From Caulobacter sp. (GTDB taxonomy: Bacteria; Pseudomonadota; Alphaproteobacteria; Caulobacterales; Caulobacteraceae), in assembly GCA_028291055.1 (NCBI GenBank), contig JAQGIP010000068.1:1-42502 (forward strand): a stretch of 42,502 bases of DNA, read 5' to 3'. Position 1 is the first letter of the stretch; each line of letters opens with the position of its first letter. Under the pieces are notes generated by a model. That model did not search any database, was not told the DNA's origin, and was given only the letters and a program-made list of their open reading frames with translations. The position numbers and the translations under genes are program-made. Positions 16,579-25,405 of this stretch are shown piece after piece.

Positions 16579-17619
16579 ATGACGCCTTACGACGACAGCC
16601 CCGCGCAAGCGCCCGCCCAAACGCCCACCCCGCTGGTGGACGCGTTCGGCCGCACCGTGCGCTATCTGCGGGTCTCCGTCACCGACCGCTGCGACCTGCG
16701 CTGCACCTATTGCATGGCCGAGCGGATGGTCTTCCTGCCCAAGGCGGAGGTGCTGACGCTCGAGGAGCTGGACCGCATCGCCTCGGCCTTCGTCGGCCTG
16801 GGCACGCGCAAGCTGCGGCTGACCGGCGGCGAGCCGCTGGTGCGCAAGGGCTTCCTCGACCTGGTGCGCAGCCTGTCGCGGCACCTGACGACCGGCGCCC
16901 TGGACGAGATCACCCTGACCACCAACGGCACGCGGCTGGCGGAGTTCGCGCAGGGCCTCGCCGAGGCCGGCGTGAAACGCATCAATGTTTCCATGGACAC
17001 CCTCGACCCGGAGGTCTTCAGGCGCCTCACGCGCGGCGGCGACGTTGCCAAGGTGATCGCAGGCATCGAGGCGGCCCAGGCGGCGGGCCTGTCGGTAAAG
17101 ATCAACGCCGTGGCCCTGAAGAACGACAACGCCGCGGGCCTTCCCGGCATGATCGAATGGGCCCATGCGCGGGGGCTCGACATGACCCTGATCGAAGCCA
17201 TGCCCATGGGCGAGATCGACGAGGACCGCACCGACCAGTTCCTGTCCCTGGCCGAGGTTCGCCGCGAGCTGGCTTCCTACTGGACGCTCGAAGACCTGCC
17301 CCTCAACACCGGCGGCCCGGCCCGCTATGTGCGCGTGGCGGAGACCGGCGGGCGGCTGGGTTTCATCACGCCGCTCAGCCACAATTTCTGCGAGGCCTGC
17401 AACCGCGTGCGGCTGACCTGCACCGGCACGTTGCACACCTGCCTCGGCCGCGAAGACGCCTCCGACCTGCGCGCCGTGATCCGCGCGGGCGGCAGCGATG
17501 CCGACCTGATCGACGCCATCCGCCTGGCCATCGACGCCAAGCCCCAGGGCCACGACTTCCATATCGGCCGCGGCGAGGCGCCCTCGGTCGCGCGCCACAT
17601 GTCGACCACGGGCGGCTGA
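16579..17619 (+). CDS. moaA: GTP 3',8-cyclase
   Basis: A radical-SAM enzyme performing the first step of molybdenum cofactor synthesis, GTP to 3',8-cyclo-7,8-dihydro-GTP. It is 346 aa from ATG 16579, with AGGGG just upstream. The N-terminal [4Fe-4S] motif is CDLRCTYC (Cys38, Cys42, Cys45), followed by the SAM-binding [12 protein letters not shown]. The C-terminal cluster is [19 protein letters not shown], and the chain ends in Gly-Gly, the known essential MoaA tail. It is the first gene of moaA-moaD-moaE-moaB-moaC, and moaD starts three bases after the stop. The proline-rich first 18 residues are a slight extension. Confidence 0.97.
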   Translation: MTPYDDSPAQAPAQTPTPLVDAFGRTVRYLRVSVTDRCDLRCTYCMAERMVFLPKAEVLTLEELDRIASAFVGLGTRKLRLTGGEPLVRKGFLDLVRSLSRHLTTGALDEITLTTNGTRLAEFAQGLAEAGVKRINVSMDTLDPEVFRRLTRGGDVAKVIAGIEAAQAAGLSVKINAVALKNDNAAGLPGMIEWAHARGLDMTLIEAMPMGEIDEDRTDQFLSLAEVRRELASYWTLEDLPLNTGGPARYVRVAETGGRLGFITPLSHNFCEACNRVRLTCTGTLHTCLGREDASDLRAVIRAGGSDADLIDAIRLAIDAKPQGHDFHIGRGEAPSVARHMSTTGG

Positions 17620-17622
17620 GCC

Positions 17623-17868
17623 ATGTGCCAGGTGCTGCTGTTCGGACGGCTGGCGGATGTGGCCGGCTGGCGTGAGCGCAGGCTCGATCCGGCCCCGGCG
17701 ACTTTATTCGGGCTACGTGACCTGCTGTCGGCTGAGGACGCTCAGCTTGGCGAGGCGCTGGCCGCCCCCGGCGTCCAGGCCGCCCTGGAGAAGGCCATCG
17801 TGCGCGGCGACCGCCCGCTGCCCCACGGCTGCGAGGTGGCCTTCCTGCCCCCCATGAGCGGCGGCTGA
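17623..17868 (+). CDS. moaD: Molybdopterin synthase sulfur carrier subunit
   Basis: An 81-aa ubiquitin-fold protein whose C-terminal thiocarboxylate donates sulfur to precursor Z on MoaE. It begins MCQVLLFGRLADVAGWRER, typical of MoaD. The C-terminal FLPPMSGG provides the required terminal Gly-Gly, which is adenylated and sulfurated by MoeB. Its stop codon overlaps the moaE start by one base (TGATG), implying translational coupling and stoichiometric subunit production. Confidence 0.95.
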   Translation: MCQVLLFGRLADVAGWRERRLDPAPATLFGLRDLLSAEDAQLGEALAAPGVQAALEKAIVRGDRPLPHGCEVAFLPPMSGG

Positions 17869-18323
17869 TGATCCGGCTGACCAATGAAGCCTTCGATCCG
17901 GGCGCCCTGCTCACCGCCTTCTGCGCGGACCGAACCGAGACGGGCGCGGTGGCGAGCTTCACCGGCCTCTGCCGGGCCGAGGCGGGCGCGGCCCAGACGC
18001 TTGAGCTGGAGGCCTATCCCGGCTTCACCGAGAGCGCGATCGCCGAGATCGCCGAGGCGGCCAAGACGCGCTTCGCCCTTCAGGACTACGAGATCGTCCA
18101 CCGCGTGGGCGTCATCGCGCCCGGCGAGCCCATCGTCTTCGTGGCCACCGCTGCGTCGCACCGCCGCGCCGCCTTCGAGGCCTGCGACCAGCTGATGGAC
18201 TATCTGAAGAGCCGGGCTCCCTTCTGGAAGAAGGAGCACGGTCCCGACGGCGCCCGCTGGATCGAACCCACCACCCAGGATAAAGCCGACGCCGAACGCT
18301 GGGACAAACCCGCCGGAGCCTGA
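17868..18323 (+). CDS. moaE: Molybdopterin synthase catalytic subunit
   Basis: A 151-aa large subunit of molybdopterin synthase, converting cyclic pyranopterin monophosphate to the dithiolene molybdopterin with MoaD. Characteristic features are GAVASFTGLCR, LELEAYPGF, the VHRVGVIAPGEPIV strand pair and ASHRRAAFEACDQLMDYLK. The active-site segment KSRAPFWKKE holds the conserved lysines. The start overlaps the moaD stop. The C-terminal DKPAGA tail is variable in the family. Confidence 0.96.
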   Translation: MIRLTNEAFDPGALLTAFCADRTETGAVASFTGLCRAEAGAAQTLELEAYPGFTESAIAEIAEAAKTRFALQDYEIVHRVGVIAPGEPIVFVATAASHRRAAFEACDQLMDYLKSRAPFWKKEHGPDGARWIEPTTQDKADAERWDKPAGA

Positions 18324-18327
18324 CCGC

Positions 18328-18879
18328 ATGACCTCGCCCATTCCTATCGGCGGCCGCATCGACGAGACCCTTCCTCACAAGGCGGTTCGGATCGCCGTGC
18401 TGACCGTCTCCGACACCCGCGACGAGGAGAGCGACACCTCCGGCCGCGTGCTGGCCGAGCGGGTCAAGGGCGCGGGCCACGAGCTGGCCGACAAGGCCAT
18501 GGTCCGCGACGACATCGAGGCCATCCGCGCCAAGGTGAGGGCCTGGGTCGCCTCGGGCCAGGTCGACGCTATCGTCACCACCGGCGGCACGGGCCTGACC
18601 GGCCGCGATGTGACGCCCGAGGCCCTGGAGCCGCTGTTCGACAAGAAGATCGACGGCTTCTCGGTGGTCTTCCACCTGGTCAGCTATCAGTCCGTGGGGC
18701 TCTCCACCCTGCAGTCGCGGGCCACGGCCGGATTGATCGGCGGGGTGATGGTCTTCTGCCTGCCCGGTTCGAACGGCGCTGTGAAGGACGGCTGGGACAA
18801 GGTCATCTCCGCCCAACTCGATAGCCGCCACATGCCCTGCAACATGGTCGAGCTGATGCCCAGGTTCCTCGAAACGTGA
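18328..18879 (+). CDS. moaB: Molybdenum cofactor biosynthesis protein B (MoaB/MogA family)
   Basis: A 183-aa MPT-binding protein of the MoaB/MogA family, probably adenylylating molybdopterin before molybdate insertion. Residues 22-30 (RIAVLTVSD) form the first strand, and [17 protein letters not shown] is the diagnostic MPT-binding loop. Later, [32 protein letters not shown] is the second conserved block. Length and order suit MoaB. It starts four bases after moaE and overlaps moaC by four bases. Confidence 0.93.
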   Translation: MTSPIPIGGRIDETLPHKAVRIAVLTVSDTRDEESDTSGRVLAERVKGAGHELADKAMVRDDIEAIRAKVRAWVASGQVDAIVTTGGTGLTGRDVTPEALEPLFDKKIDGFSVVFHLVSYQSVGLSTLQSRATAGLIGGVMVFCLPGSNGAVKDGWDKVISAQLDSRHMPCNMVELMPRFLET

Positions 18880-19346
18880 GCAAGCTGACCCACATCGACG
18901 CCAAGGGCCGCGCCCGGATGGTGGATGTTTCCGACAAGGCCTCCACGGCGCGCGCAGCCGTGGCGGCGGGGTTCGTGCGGATGAACGCCGAGACGCTGGC
19001 GCTGGCGACCTCGGGCCAGGGGAAGAAGGGCGACGTGCGCGCCGTGGCCGAGATCGCCGGGGTGATGGCCGCCAAGAAGACCTCCGACCTGATCCCGCTC
19101 TGCCATCCCCTGGCGCTGAGCAAGGTCGAGGTGGCCGTGGAGCCGGCGGAGGGCGGCATGGCCGTCACCGCCCGGGTGAAGACCACCGGGCCGACCGGCG
19201 TGGAAATGGAGGCGCTGACGGCCGTCTCCGTGGCCTGCCTGACGATCTACGACATGCTGAAGGCGGCAGACAAAGGCATGGTCATCGAGGCCGTGCGCCT
19301 GCTGGAAAAGACCGGCGGCAAGTCGGGCGACTGGAAGCGCGCTTAG
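18876..19346 (+). CDS. moaC: Cyclic pyranopterin monophosphate synthase
   Basis: A 156-aa enzyme that rearranges MoaA's product to cyclic pyranopterin monophosphate (precursor Z). It starts at GTG 18876, overlapping the moaB stop (GTGA). The conserved DLIPLCHPL block places His77 in the active site. [20 protein letters not shown] follows, and LKAADKGM carries the catalytic Asp and Lys (Asp126, Lys133). [12 protein letters not shown] is the usual N-terminal motif. It is the last gene of the moa operon, and its stop overlaps the stop of the convergent DUF695 gene. Confidence 0.96.
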   Translation: MSKLTHIDAKGRARMVDVSDKASTARAAVAAGFVRMNAETLALATSGQGKKGDVRAVAEIAGVMAAKKTSDLIPLCHPLALSKVEVAVEPAEGGMAVTARVKTTGPTGVEMEALTAVSVACLTIYDMLKAADKGMVIEAVRLLEKTGGKSGDWKRA

Positions 19347-19762
19347 CTCGGTCGGATGAGCGACCCTAGCCTTTCGCGGTATTCGCGCCATTCGTGGTCT
19401 TCTGTGGATTGGAATTCCAAGCGCAAAGCCGGGTCCGCATGCAGGTCGATGAATCCGACAGCTTCTTCCACGTCACGTAAATAGGCGAGGTATCGCACTC
19501 GCCCGCCGACAGTTTCGATGAACACGAGAACGAGGTTCCCGGCCTCCTCAAGCCGGTCGAGCGCGGAGGTCTCGAAGGCCCCGACCGCCTCATACTGATC
19601 ATCGGTTGGCAGTTCTGAATCGTCGACGCAGTCGTAGCCGAGATCGATGACGACGAGATGCGGCTTGCCGAAATCAACGATTGCCGCCGACCGGGCCCGG
19701 ATTAGGACCGGCTTTCCATCCTGTTCCGCTTCGGCGCCTAGCCACTTCCCGGACGACTTCAC
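19343..19762 (-). CDS. DUF695 family protein
   Basis: A 139-aa soluble acidic protein. The pattern matches DUF695: an N-terminal '[11 protein letters not shown]' strand, [13 protein letters not shown], the [15 protein letters not shown] segment, a central [20 protein letters not shown] with the Tyr-rich strand, and a closing acidic helix ([14 protein letters not shown]). Its function is unknown. ATG 19762 overlaps the xdhC stop by four bases (ATGA), so the two are translationally coupled, and it ends convergent with moaC (four-base overlap). Coupling to xdhC hints at a link with molybdoenzyme maturation, but DUF695 genes occur in many contexts. Local GC content is lower than in neighbouring genes. 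Confidence 0.75.
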   Translation of the reverse strand: MKSSGKWLGAEAEQDGKPVLIRARSAAIVDFGKPHLVVIDLGYDCVDDSELPTDDQYEAVGAFETSALDRLEEAGNLVLVFIETVGGRVRYLAYLRDVEEAVGFIDLHADPALRLEFQSTEDHEWREYRERLGSLIRPS

Positions 19763-20754
19763 GGCTCCACCCGCCTGCGGGCTTCCGCGCCCGCGTGGCG
19801 CACCGCGACCACTTCACCGATCACCGCTACGGCGATCTCCCACGGCGACTTGCCGCCCAGGTCCAGGCCGATGGGCGCCCTTAGCCGCGCCAGCTGGCGC
19901 TCGGTGATGCCCTCCGCCGTCAGCCGTGCGATGCGCTCATTGATCCGCCGCCGCGCGCCCAGCAGGCCGATGTAGGGGGCGGGCGAGGGCAGGGCGGCGG
20001 TGAGCGCCTCGTGGTCGGTTTCCGTCTCGTGAGTGGCGACGGCCACGGCGGTCCAGGGATCGAGTCCAACGATCCCCAAAGCTTCGGCGGCTGCTTCGCG
20101 GCGATAGGCCACACCGGCCAGGGGCGGCGGTTCGGCGGGTCCCTTGGGGCGGATCAGGGTGGTGTCGAGGCCGGCCTGTGCGCCGAGGGAGGCGATGGCC
20201 AGGGCGGTGGGGTCGGAGCCGACCACGGCCAGACGCCAGACCGGATCATGCACCAGCCGCAGCGCCCCGACCCAGCCCGTGGGCGCCACGTCGCAGACCC
20301 GGCGGCTCCCGTCGCTCAGCCAGACGGCGGGCTGGCGTTCATCCATCAACTCAAACAGCCGCGCCGCAGCGGCGTCGTCCGGCGCGACGCGCTCGACCAG
20401 CACTTCCATCCGGGCGCCGCACAGCAGCCGGATATCGGGCCAGGGGCTTCCCTCACCATAGACCAGCCGCCGCACCCGGCCGTCTTCCAAGGTGGCCTGG
20501 GCGTGTAGCGCCACATCGGCCTCGATACAGCCGCCCGAGAGAAAGCCCGCCACGACCCCCTGGCCGAACACCATCTGGGTGCCCACGGGCCGGGGCCCGC
20601 CCCCGTCCAGGGCGGCGATGGTGGCCAGAGCGGCGGGGCGGCCCGTGGCCAGGGCGGCGCGCAGGGCCGGCCTCAGGTCGTCAGCAAAGCCGAACAGGGG
20701 CCATTCGGGCAGTTGGGCGGGCAGTTGGGCGGGCAGCGAAACAGGGTCGGTCAT
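19759..20754 (-). CDS. xdhC: XdhC/CoxI family molybdenum cofactor insertion protein
   Basis: A 331-aa chaperone that binds molybdenum cofactor, promotes its sulfuration and delivers it to xanthine oxidase-family enzymes. The N-terminal XdhC_CoxI domain shows ALATIAALDGGGPRPVGTQM and GFLSGGCIEADV; MEVLVERV follows. The C-terminal Rossmann-like XdhC_C domain shows LAVVGSDPTALAIASLGAQA, VAVATHETETDHEAL, PYIGLLGARRR and APIGLDLGGKSPWEIAVAVI. The start is ATG 20754; an in-frame GTG at 20763 is possible. A short tandem duplication (LPAQLPAQLPE) lies near the N-terminus. It is oriented away from the downstream sugar-type operon. Context (IorAB, MocA, Moa) makes IorAB the likely client. Confidence 0.93.
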   Translation of the reverse strand: MTDPVSLPAQLPAQLPEWPLFGFADDLRPALRAALATGRPAALATIAALDGGGPRPVGTQMVFGQGVVAGFLSGGCIEADVALHAQATLEDGRVRRLVYGEGSPWPDIRLLCGARMEVLVERVAPDDAAAARLFELMDERQPAVWLSDGSRRVCDVAPTGWVGALRLVHDPVWRLAVVGSDPTALAIASLGAQAGLDTTLIRPKGPAEPPPLAGVAYRREAAAEALGIVGLDPWTAVAVATHETETDHEALTAALPSPAPYIGLLGARRRINERIARLTAEGITERQLARLRAPIGLDLGGKSPWEIAVAVIGEVVAVRHAGAEARRRVEP

Positions 20755-20863
20755 CGCTCCCACACTACCGCCAACATTAACCCCAGCGAAACGAACTCGT
20801 ACCGCTTCCTTAAGGTGTCGCGGCGCATGGTTTCTTCGTCTTTAACCCTGAAAGCCGCCGGTC

Positions 20864-21922
20864 ATGTCCGCCGCCGCCTTCATCGCCGTCAGCCCCACCG
20901 CCCGCGCCGCCACCGCGCGCCGGGCCTCCGGCGCCCGCATCTGGGCCGAGGACGGCGTCACCCGCCTGGACTTCGATATGGGTGGCGGCGCCGTCATCCT
21001 GGGCCACGCCTTCGGCCCCGTTGAAGCGGCCGTCGCGGCCGCCGCCTCCAACGCCGAGGCCAATGCCCGCGCCGCGCTTATCGATCTCGTGCCTTGCGCC
21101 GAAGCGGTGCGTTTCGCCGCCGAGGAGGCCCAAGCCCTTCCCGCCGCCATCGCCGCCGCCCGGGTCGTCACCGGCCGCGAGCGCGCCCTGGTCTGGCAGC
21201 CGAACGGCGCCCTGCTCGCCGACGCGGCCGACATCGCCGCCCTGGTGCTGGATCCCCTGGGCATGGCGCCCGCCGACCTTCAGGCCGCGCGGCGTTTGGC
21301 CGACAACGCCGGCGCGGTGCTGATCTTCGACGAGGGCGTTTCCAGCTTCCGCGTCCACGACCGCGGCGCCCAGGGCCTCTCCGGCGTCCTGCCCGACCTG
21401 GCCGTCTATGGCGCGGGCCTGGCCAACGGCCGTCCGCTCGGCGCCATTGCCGGGGCCAGACACCTGATCGCCGCCCTCGACGACGACGACCTGCCCGTCG
21501 CGCGCGCCGCCTCCCTGGCCGCCGCCGCCGCGACCCTGGCCCACCTGGCCGTCCAGCCCGCCGCGCCCGACCTGCGCATCCTCGGCGCGGAACTGCAGGC
21601 CGAGGTGGCCGCCATCGTCGACCGCGCCGCCGCCGGCCGCTTCTTCGCCCTCGAAGGCGACCCCGCCCTGCCGACGCCCCTGTTCGCCGCGCCCCAGCTC
21701 GAGGGCCAGTGGCTGCGCGAGACCGCGCGCCGCGACCTGATCGTCTTCGGCCCCCATGGCCTGTCGGCCGCCCACGGCGAGGCCGAGGTGGCGCGTCTGG
21801 TCGAGGCCTATGGCGAAATCCTGCCCCTGATGGTGGCCAGCGGCCTGCTCGAAAGCCTGCTGCGCCGTCCTGTTCCCCCCGCCTTCGATATTGTCACCCC
21901 TTTCCAGTACGGAAACTCATGA
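20864..21922 (+). CDS. Class III aminotransferase-like protein lacking the PLP lysine (predicted pseudoenzyme)
   Basis: A 352-aa protein clearly derived from glutamate-1-semialdehyde aminomutase-like aminotransferases. Retained segments are LDFDMGGGAVILGHA, VPCAEAVRFAAEEAQALPAA, AVLIFDEGVSSFRV (Asp156 at the pyridine-nitrogen position) and DLAVYGAGLANGRPLGAIAG. In active relatives the last reads 'YGK', but here Ala184 replaces the Schiff-base lysine. The 'NSGTEA' phosphate-binding loop is also gone (RFAAEEA), and roughly 70 residues between these blocks are missing. PLP catalysis is therefore unlikely. Its stop overlaps the start of the aldo/keto reductase-like gene (ATGA), so it belongs to a three-gene unit. 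A structural or regulatory role is the inference. Confidence 0.8.
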   Translation: MSAAAFIAVSPTARAATARRASGARIWAEDGVTRLDFDMGGGAVILGHAFGPVEAAVAAAASNAEANARAALIDLVPCAEAVRFAAEEAQALPAAIAAARVVTGRERALVWQPNGALLADAADIAALVLDPLGMAPADLQAARRLADNAGAVLIFDEGVSSFRVHDRGAQGLSGVLPDLAVYGAGLANGRPLGAIAGARHLIAALDDDDLPVARAASLAAAAATLAHLAVQPAAPDLRILGAELQAEVAAIVDRAAAGRFFALEGDPALPTPLFAAPQLEGQWLRETARRDLIVFGPHGLSAAHGEAEVARLVEAYGEILPLMVASGLLESLLRRPVPPAFDIVTPFQYGNS

Positions 21923-22791
21923 GTCCGCTTTCCAAACTCGGCCTGTCCGCCGCCCAGTTCGGCCTCGATGGCCTGGGTGTGCCCCGTGGCCGCCCGCCCG
22001 TCGCCGAGGCGCGCGAGATCCTGTCGATCGCCGCGCGCGCCAACCTGCCGATGCTGGACACCGCGTCGGTCTATGGCCGCTCGGAACAGCTGCTGGGCGA
22101 AGCCTTGCCGCGCCCGCTGCCCTTCAAGCTGGTCATCCCCACCGCGCGGGCCGATCGCGGCGCCGACTTCGTGGAATCGGAGGCCCGCGCCTCGCTGACC
22201 CGCATGGGGGTGGAGAGCGCCTACGCCATCGTCGTGCCCATGGTCAGCGACCTGTTCGGCCCGCACGGCGATGCGGTCTGGACCCGCCTCAACCGCCTGC
22301 GCGACGAGGGGCTGTTCGCCCGCGTCGGCGTCTCCGTCCACGCCTCCGACGATCCGGTCGGCGTCGCGCGCCGCCTGAAGCCCGATCTCGTCCAGGCCCC
22401 CGCCAGCCTGCTCGACCAGCGCCTGCTTGTGGACGGCACGCTCTCGCGCCTCGCCGGCCAGGGCATCGAGGTCTGCCTGCGCTCCATCTTCCTGAACGGT
22501 CTGCTGTTCCTGCCGCCAGACCGGGTTCCCGCCCAGCTCAAGGGCGCCGCCGGGCGCCTGTCGCGCGTGCGCCGGATGATCGCCGAGGGCCGCTCCGATC
22601 CGCTCCAGGCCGCGCTGGGCTTTGCCCTGTCGCGCCCGGAAGCCTCCTCCGTGCTGGTGGGGGTGACCTCCGCCGCCGAGCTTTCCGCCGTCATCGCCGC
22701 CGCCGGCAGCCCGCCGCCCGATCTCGATTGGGACGACATGGCCATCGACGACCCGGTGGCGCTCGACCCCAGCCGCTGGGTGGCCGCTTAA
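21919..22791 (+). CDS. Aldo/keto reductase-like protein with substituted catalytic residues
   Basis: A 290-aa TIM-barrel protein resembling the aldo/keto reductases found in surface-sugar and nonulosonate clusters: SAAQFGLDGLGVPRG, MLDTASVYGRSEQLLGEAL, RVGVSVHASD, PDLVQAPASLLDQRLLVDG and VLVGVTSAAEL. Of the usual Asp-Tyr-Lys-His tetrad, Asp47 and Tyr52 remain. The Lys position ('FKIVTK') reads FKLVIP (Pro74) and the His position ('LLLH') reads IVVP (Pro107). It probably cannot reduce carbonyls in the classical way. It is translationally coupled to the aminotransferase-like gene upstream, and the cytidylyltransferase follows 35 bases later. Confidence 0.85.
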   Translation: MSPLSKLGLSAAQFGLDGLGVPRGRPPVAEAREILSIAARANLPMLDTASVYGRSEQLLGEALPRPLPFKLVIPTARADRGADFVESEARASLTRMGVESAYAIVVPMVSDLFGPHGDAVWTRLNRLRDEGLFARVGVSVHASDDPVGVARRLKPDLVQAPASLLDQRLLVDGTLSRLAGQGIEVCLRSIFLNGLLFLPPDRVPAQLKGAAGRLSRVRRMIAEGRSDPLQAALGFALSRPEASSVLVGVTSAAELSAVIAAAGSPPPDLDWDDMAIDDPVALDPSRWVAA

Positions 22792-22826
22792 GGCCCCGCC
22801 GGCCACAGCCTAGAAAGGGCTAAGCC

Positions 22827-23549
22827 ATGATCCTCGCCGTTCTCCAGGCCCGAATGAGCTCCAAGCGGCTCCCCGGAAAGGTCATGGCTCTGCTCGCCGG
22901 CCAGCCCATGGTGTGGCGCCAGATCGAACGCCTGCGCCGTTCACGCACCATCGATCGCATCATCGTCGCCACCAGCAATGAGCAATCCGACGACGCCCTG
23001 GCCGGCTATCTGGTCGCGCGCGGCCAGTCGGTGTTCCGCGGCGCCCCCACCGACCTTCTCGACCGCTTCGCGCGCTGCGCCGAAAGCGCGGGCCAGCCCA
23101 GCCATGTGGTCCGCCTCAAGGGCGACTGCCCCTTCATCGACCCTCAGGTCATCGACGCGGCGGTGAAGCTCAGCCTGAGTTCGGGCGCCGACTATGTCGC
23201 CAACCGCCTGCCCTCCACCTTCCCGGCCGGCCTGGAGGTCGAGGTCATCACCGGCCCCGCCCTGATCGCGGCGGCGACGCAGGAGCGCGATCCCAAAGCC
23301 CGCGTTTCGCCCACCGCCTTCCTGCGCCTCGATCGCAAGACGTTCAGCCACGCGACGCTGAAGGCGCCGCGTGACCTCTCGCATCTCAATTGGCGGATCA
23401 AGACGCCCGCCGACCTGGCCTTCGCGCGTTCGGTCTATGACGCGCTGCACATCGCCGATCCGGAGTTCGGCTTCGAGGATGTGCTGGACATGATCGGCGG
23501 TCGCCAGGATCTGGCGAAATACGCCGGCGCGGCTAGTCGCGCAGCCTGA
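22827..23549 (+). CDS. SpsF-type cytidylyltransferase (CMP-sugar synthesis family)
   Basis: A 240-aa protein of the CMP-NeuAc synthetase/SpsF group, which activates acidic or amino sugars with CTP. The signature VLQARMSSKRLPGKVMALLAG is intact (Arg and Lys of the CTP-binding loop). It is followed by RIIVATSNEQSDDALAGYL, VFRGAPTDLLDRFARCAE, RLKGDCPFIDPQVID (the metal-binding Asp retained, Ala-Asp-Cys changed to Gly-Asp-Cys) and TFPAGLEVEVI. It starts at ATG 22827 after AAAGGG. It is the third member of a unit with two likely pseudoenzymes. SpsF-like proteins usually act in flagellin or capsule sugar pathways, but no glycosyltransferase or neuB gene is in the window. It ends convergent with the BtuB-type receptor (17-base overlap). 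Confidence 0.82.
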   Translation: MILAVLQARMSSKRLPGKVMALLAGQPMVWRQIERLRRSRTIDRIIVATSNEQSDDALAGYLVARGQSVFRGAPTDLLDRFARCAESAGQPSHVVRLKGDCPFIDPQVIDAAVKLSLSSGADYVANRLPSTFPAGLEVEVITGPALIAAATQERDPKARVSPTAFLRLDRKTFSHATLKAPRDLSHLNWRIKTPADLAFARSVYDALHIADPEFGFEDVLDMIGGRQDLAKYAGAASRAA

Positions 23550-25365
23550 TCCCCACGAAGAATCCACGGCCCGCTTCGCCGTAGCCCAGGCTCTCCTGGT
23601 AGTGGGTGTCGGCGATGTTCTCGATGCGCGCCGTCAGCTCCACCCGGTCGTTGATCTTCCAGCCGCCGGCCAGGTCGGCCAGCACGAAGCCCTTGCGGCG
23701 GGCGGCGGAGAAGGTGGACGGGTCGCTGTCGGCCTGGCTGCTCTCGGCCCTTAGCGTGAAGGCCCCGCTCAGGCGCTCGCCGTCCCACAGCAGGGACGCC
23801 GAGCCCGAATTCTCCGGAACCCGCAACAGCTGCGCGCCGGTCGCCCGATCGATGGCGTCGGTCCAGGCATAGCCCCCTTTTAGGGTCAGCTGCTCGGTCA
23901 GCCGCGCGGTGACATCCACTTCCACGCCGTTGGTCAGGGTGCGGTCGATGTTCACATAGCGGCCGATGCCGTAGCTGATCTGATCGCGCACGGCCAAACG
24001 GTAGCCGATCAAGCGGCCATCGAAGCGGCCATCCTGCGACTTCCAGCCCAGCCCCAGGTCCCAGCCGCTGGCCCGTTCCGGACGCAGGCCGGTAGACGGC
24101 CCCGCCGGGAAGCAGAAGTCGCAGGCGGTCTCGCTGATGGTCGGCGTCTTGAAGCCCTGGCCATAGCTGCCCATCAGGCTGAAGCCGGCCGGCAGGGCGT
24201 AGACGGCGGCGAGGCGCCCCGTGCCGCGCGCCTTGTACTGCTTGGGATCGTCGACCCGCAGGCTGCCGGTGAGGGTCAGGCCGTCGATCGGCTTCACGCG
24301 CACCACGCCGAAGGCCGAGGTCGCGCCGGCCTTCTGCCTGTCGCCGGTGGAGAGGGCGGCGCGGATATCCTCCTGCTCGGCGCCGACGATGACGCCCCAT
24401 CTGTCGGCCGGGCCGCCACGCTCGGCGGTCCAGCGCCAGACCTGGCGTTGGGCGGTGTAGCTGGAGGGGAAGGAGCCGCCCAGGGAAGCGCGTTGGAGGT
24501 CATAGGCCGACAGGCTGAGCTCGTGGGTGAAGCCCCAGGGGCCTTGGATTGTGGCGCGGCCGAAGCCGGTCCAGCTCTTGGACGTCGCGTATTCCGCCGT
24601 GTCGCCGAAGGTGAAGAAGACAGGGTCGTAGCCGTCGATGTCCACGCGGCTGTCGTTATAGCGCACGCGGCCGTCCAGCTTGACGATGTCACCCACCTGC
24701 ACGCGGCCGTTCAGCCCCGCCGTCCAGGAACGCTGGCCGTCCTTCTCGGGGAAGCCGTCGGCGCGGCTGACGCCGTCGGCCTTGTAGCCCGACAGGCTGG
24801 CGCCCAATGCCCAGTCGTCCTCGGCGTGACCCACACTGGCCGAGCCCTTCACCTCGCCGAACGAACCGGCCTCGGCATTGGCGCGCCAGCCGTTGGTTTC
24901 GCGCGTGGTGATGGCGATCACCCCGCCGATGGCGTCGGAGCCCCATAGCGAGCCTTGCGGCCCGGACAGGATTTCGATGCGCGAGACGTCGGCCAGTTCC
25001 AAGCTGCCGAAGTCATAGCCGCCCGAGGGCGAGCTCGCGTCGTTCTGCGGCACGCCGTCGATGACCACCAGGGTCTTGTCGGCGCTGGCGCCGCGCATGC
25101 GCACGCTGGTGATGCCGCCGAAACCGCCGTTGCGGCTGACCGAGAGGCCAGGAACGGTGGTCAGGATGTCGGCGATGAAGCTCGCCTGGCGGGTCTCGAT
25201 CTCGGCGGCGTCGATGACGCGGACCGAGGGTTCGTCCTTCAATTCGGACGGCAGGCGCGTGGCGGTGATCACCACTTCCGACACATCGGTGGGCGGCGCG
25301 TCGGCATAGGCGGGAGAGGCGGCCAGGGCCAATAGGCTGGCGGCCGCGAACAGGTGGATACGCAT
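23533..25365 (-). CDS. btuB: TonB-dependent vitamin B12 receptor (BtuB-like)
   Basis: An outer-membrane cobalamin importer of 610 aa from ATG 25365 (GGAG eight bases upstream; ATG 25371 two codons earlier is also possible). The signal peptide is MRIHLFAAASLLALAASPAYA. The TonB box VSEVVITATRLP is followed by the plug: FIADILTTVPGLSVSRNGG, SVRMRGASADKTLVVIDGVP and IEILSGPQGSLWGSDAIGGV, typical of the small BtuB-like branch. The barrel ends in VGIRLRD. The cobalamin riboswitch in its leader identifies the ligand class. No BtuF, BtuC or BtuD genes lie beside it. Its last codons overlap the 3' end of the convergent cytidylyltransferase gene. Confidence 0.93.
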   Translation of the reverse strand: MRIHLFAAASLLALAASPAYADAPPTDVSEVVITATRLPSELKDEPSVRVIDAAEIETRQASFIADILTTVPGLSVSRNGGFGGITSVRMRGASADKTLVVIDGVPQNDASSPSGGYDFGSLELADVSRIEILSGPQGSLWGSDAIGGVIAITTRETNGWRANAEAGSFGEVKGSASVGHAEDDWALGASLSGYKADGVSRADGFPEKDGQRSWTAGLNGRVQVGDIVKLDGRVRYNDSRVDIDGYDPVFFTFGDTAEYATSKSWTGFGRATIQGPWGFTHELSLSAYDLQRASLGGSFPSSYTAQRQVWRWTAERGGPADRWGVIVGAEQEDIRAALSTGDRQKAGATSAFGVVRVKPIDGLTLTGSLRVDDPKQYKARGTGRLAAVYALPAGFSLMGSYGQGFKTPTISETACDFCFPAGPSTGLRPERASGWDLGLGWKSQDGRFDGRLIGYRLAVRDQISYGIGRYVNIDRTLTNGVEVDVTARLTEQLTLKGGYAWTDAIDRATGAQLLRVPENSGSASLLWDGERLSGAFTLRAESSQADSDPSTFSAARRKGFVLADLAGGWKINDRVELTARIENIADTHYQESLGYGEAGRGFFVGIRLRD

Positions 25366-25405
25366 GGTCATGTCTCCGTTGTCCACGCGGCGCCGCGGAC
25401 AGGCT

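Noticed and set aside
20711..20745. Short tandem repeat GGGCGGGCAGTT in the xdhC N-terminus
   Set aside because: Only about two and a half copies, in frame (LPAQ repeated); unlikely to be functional.
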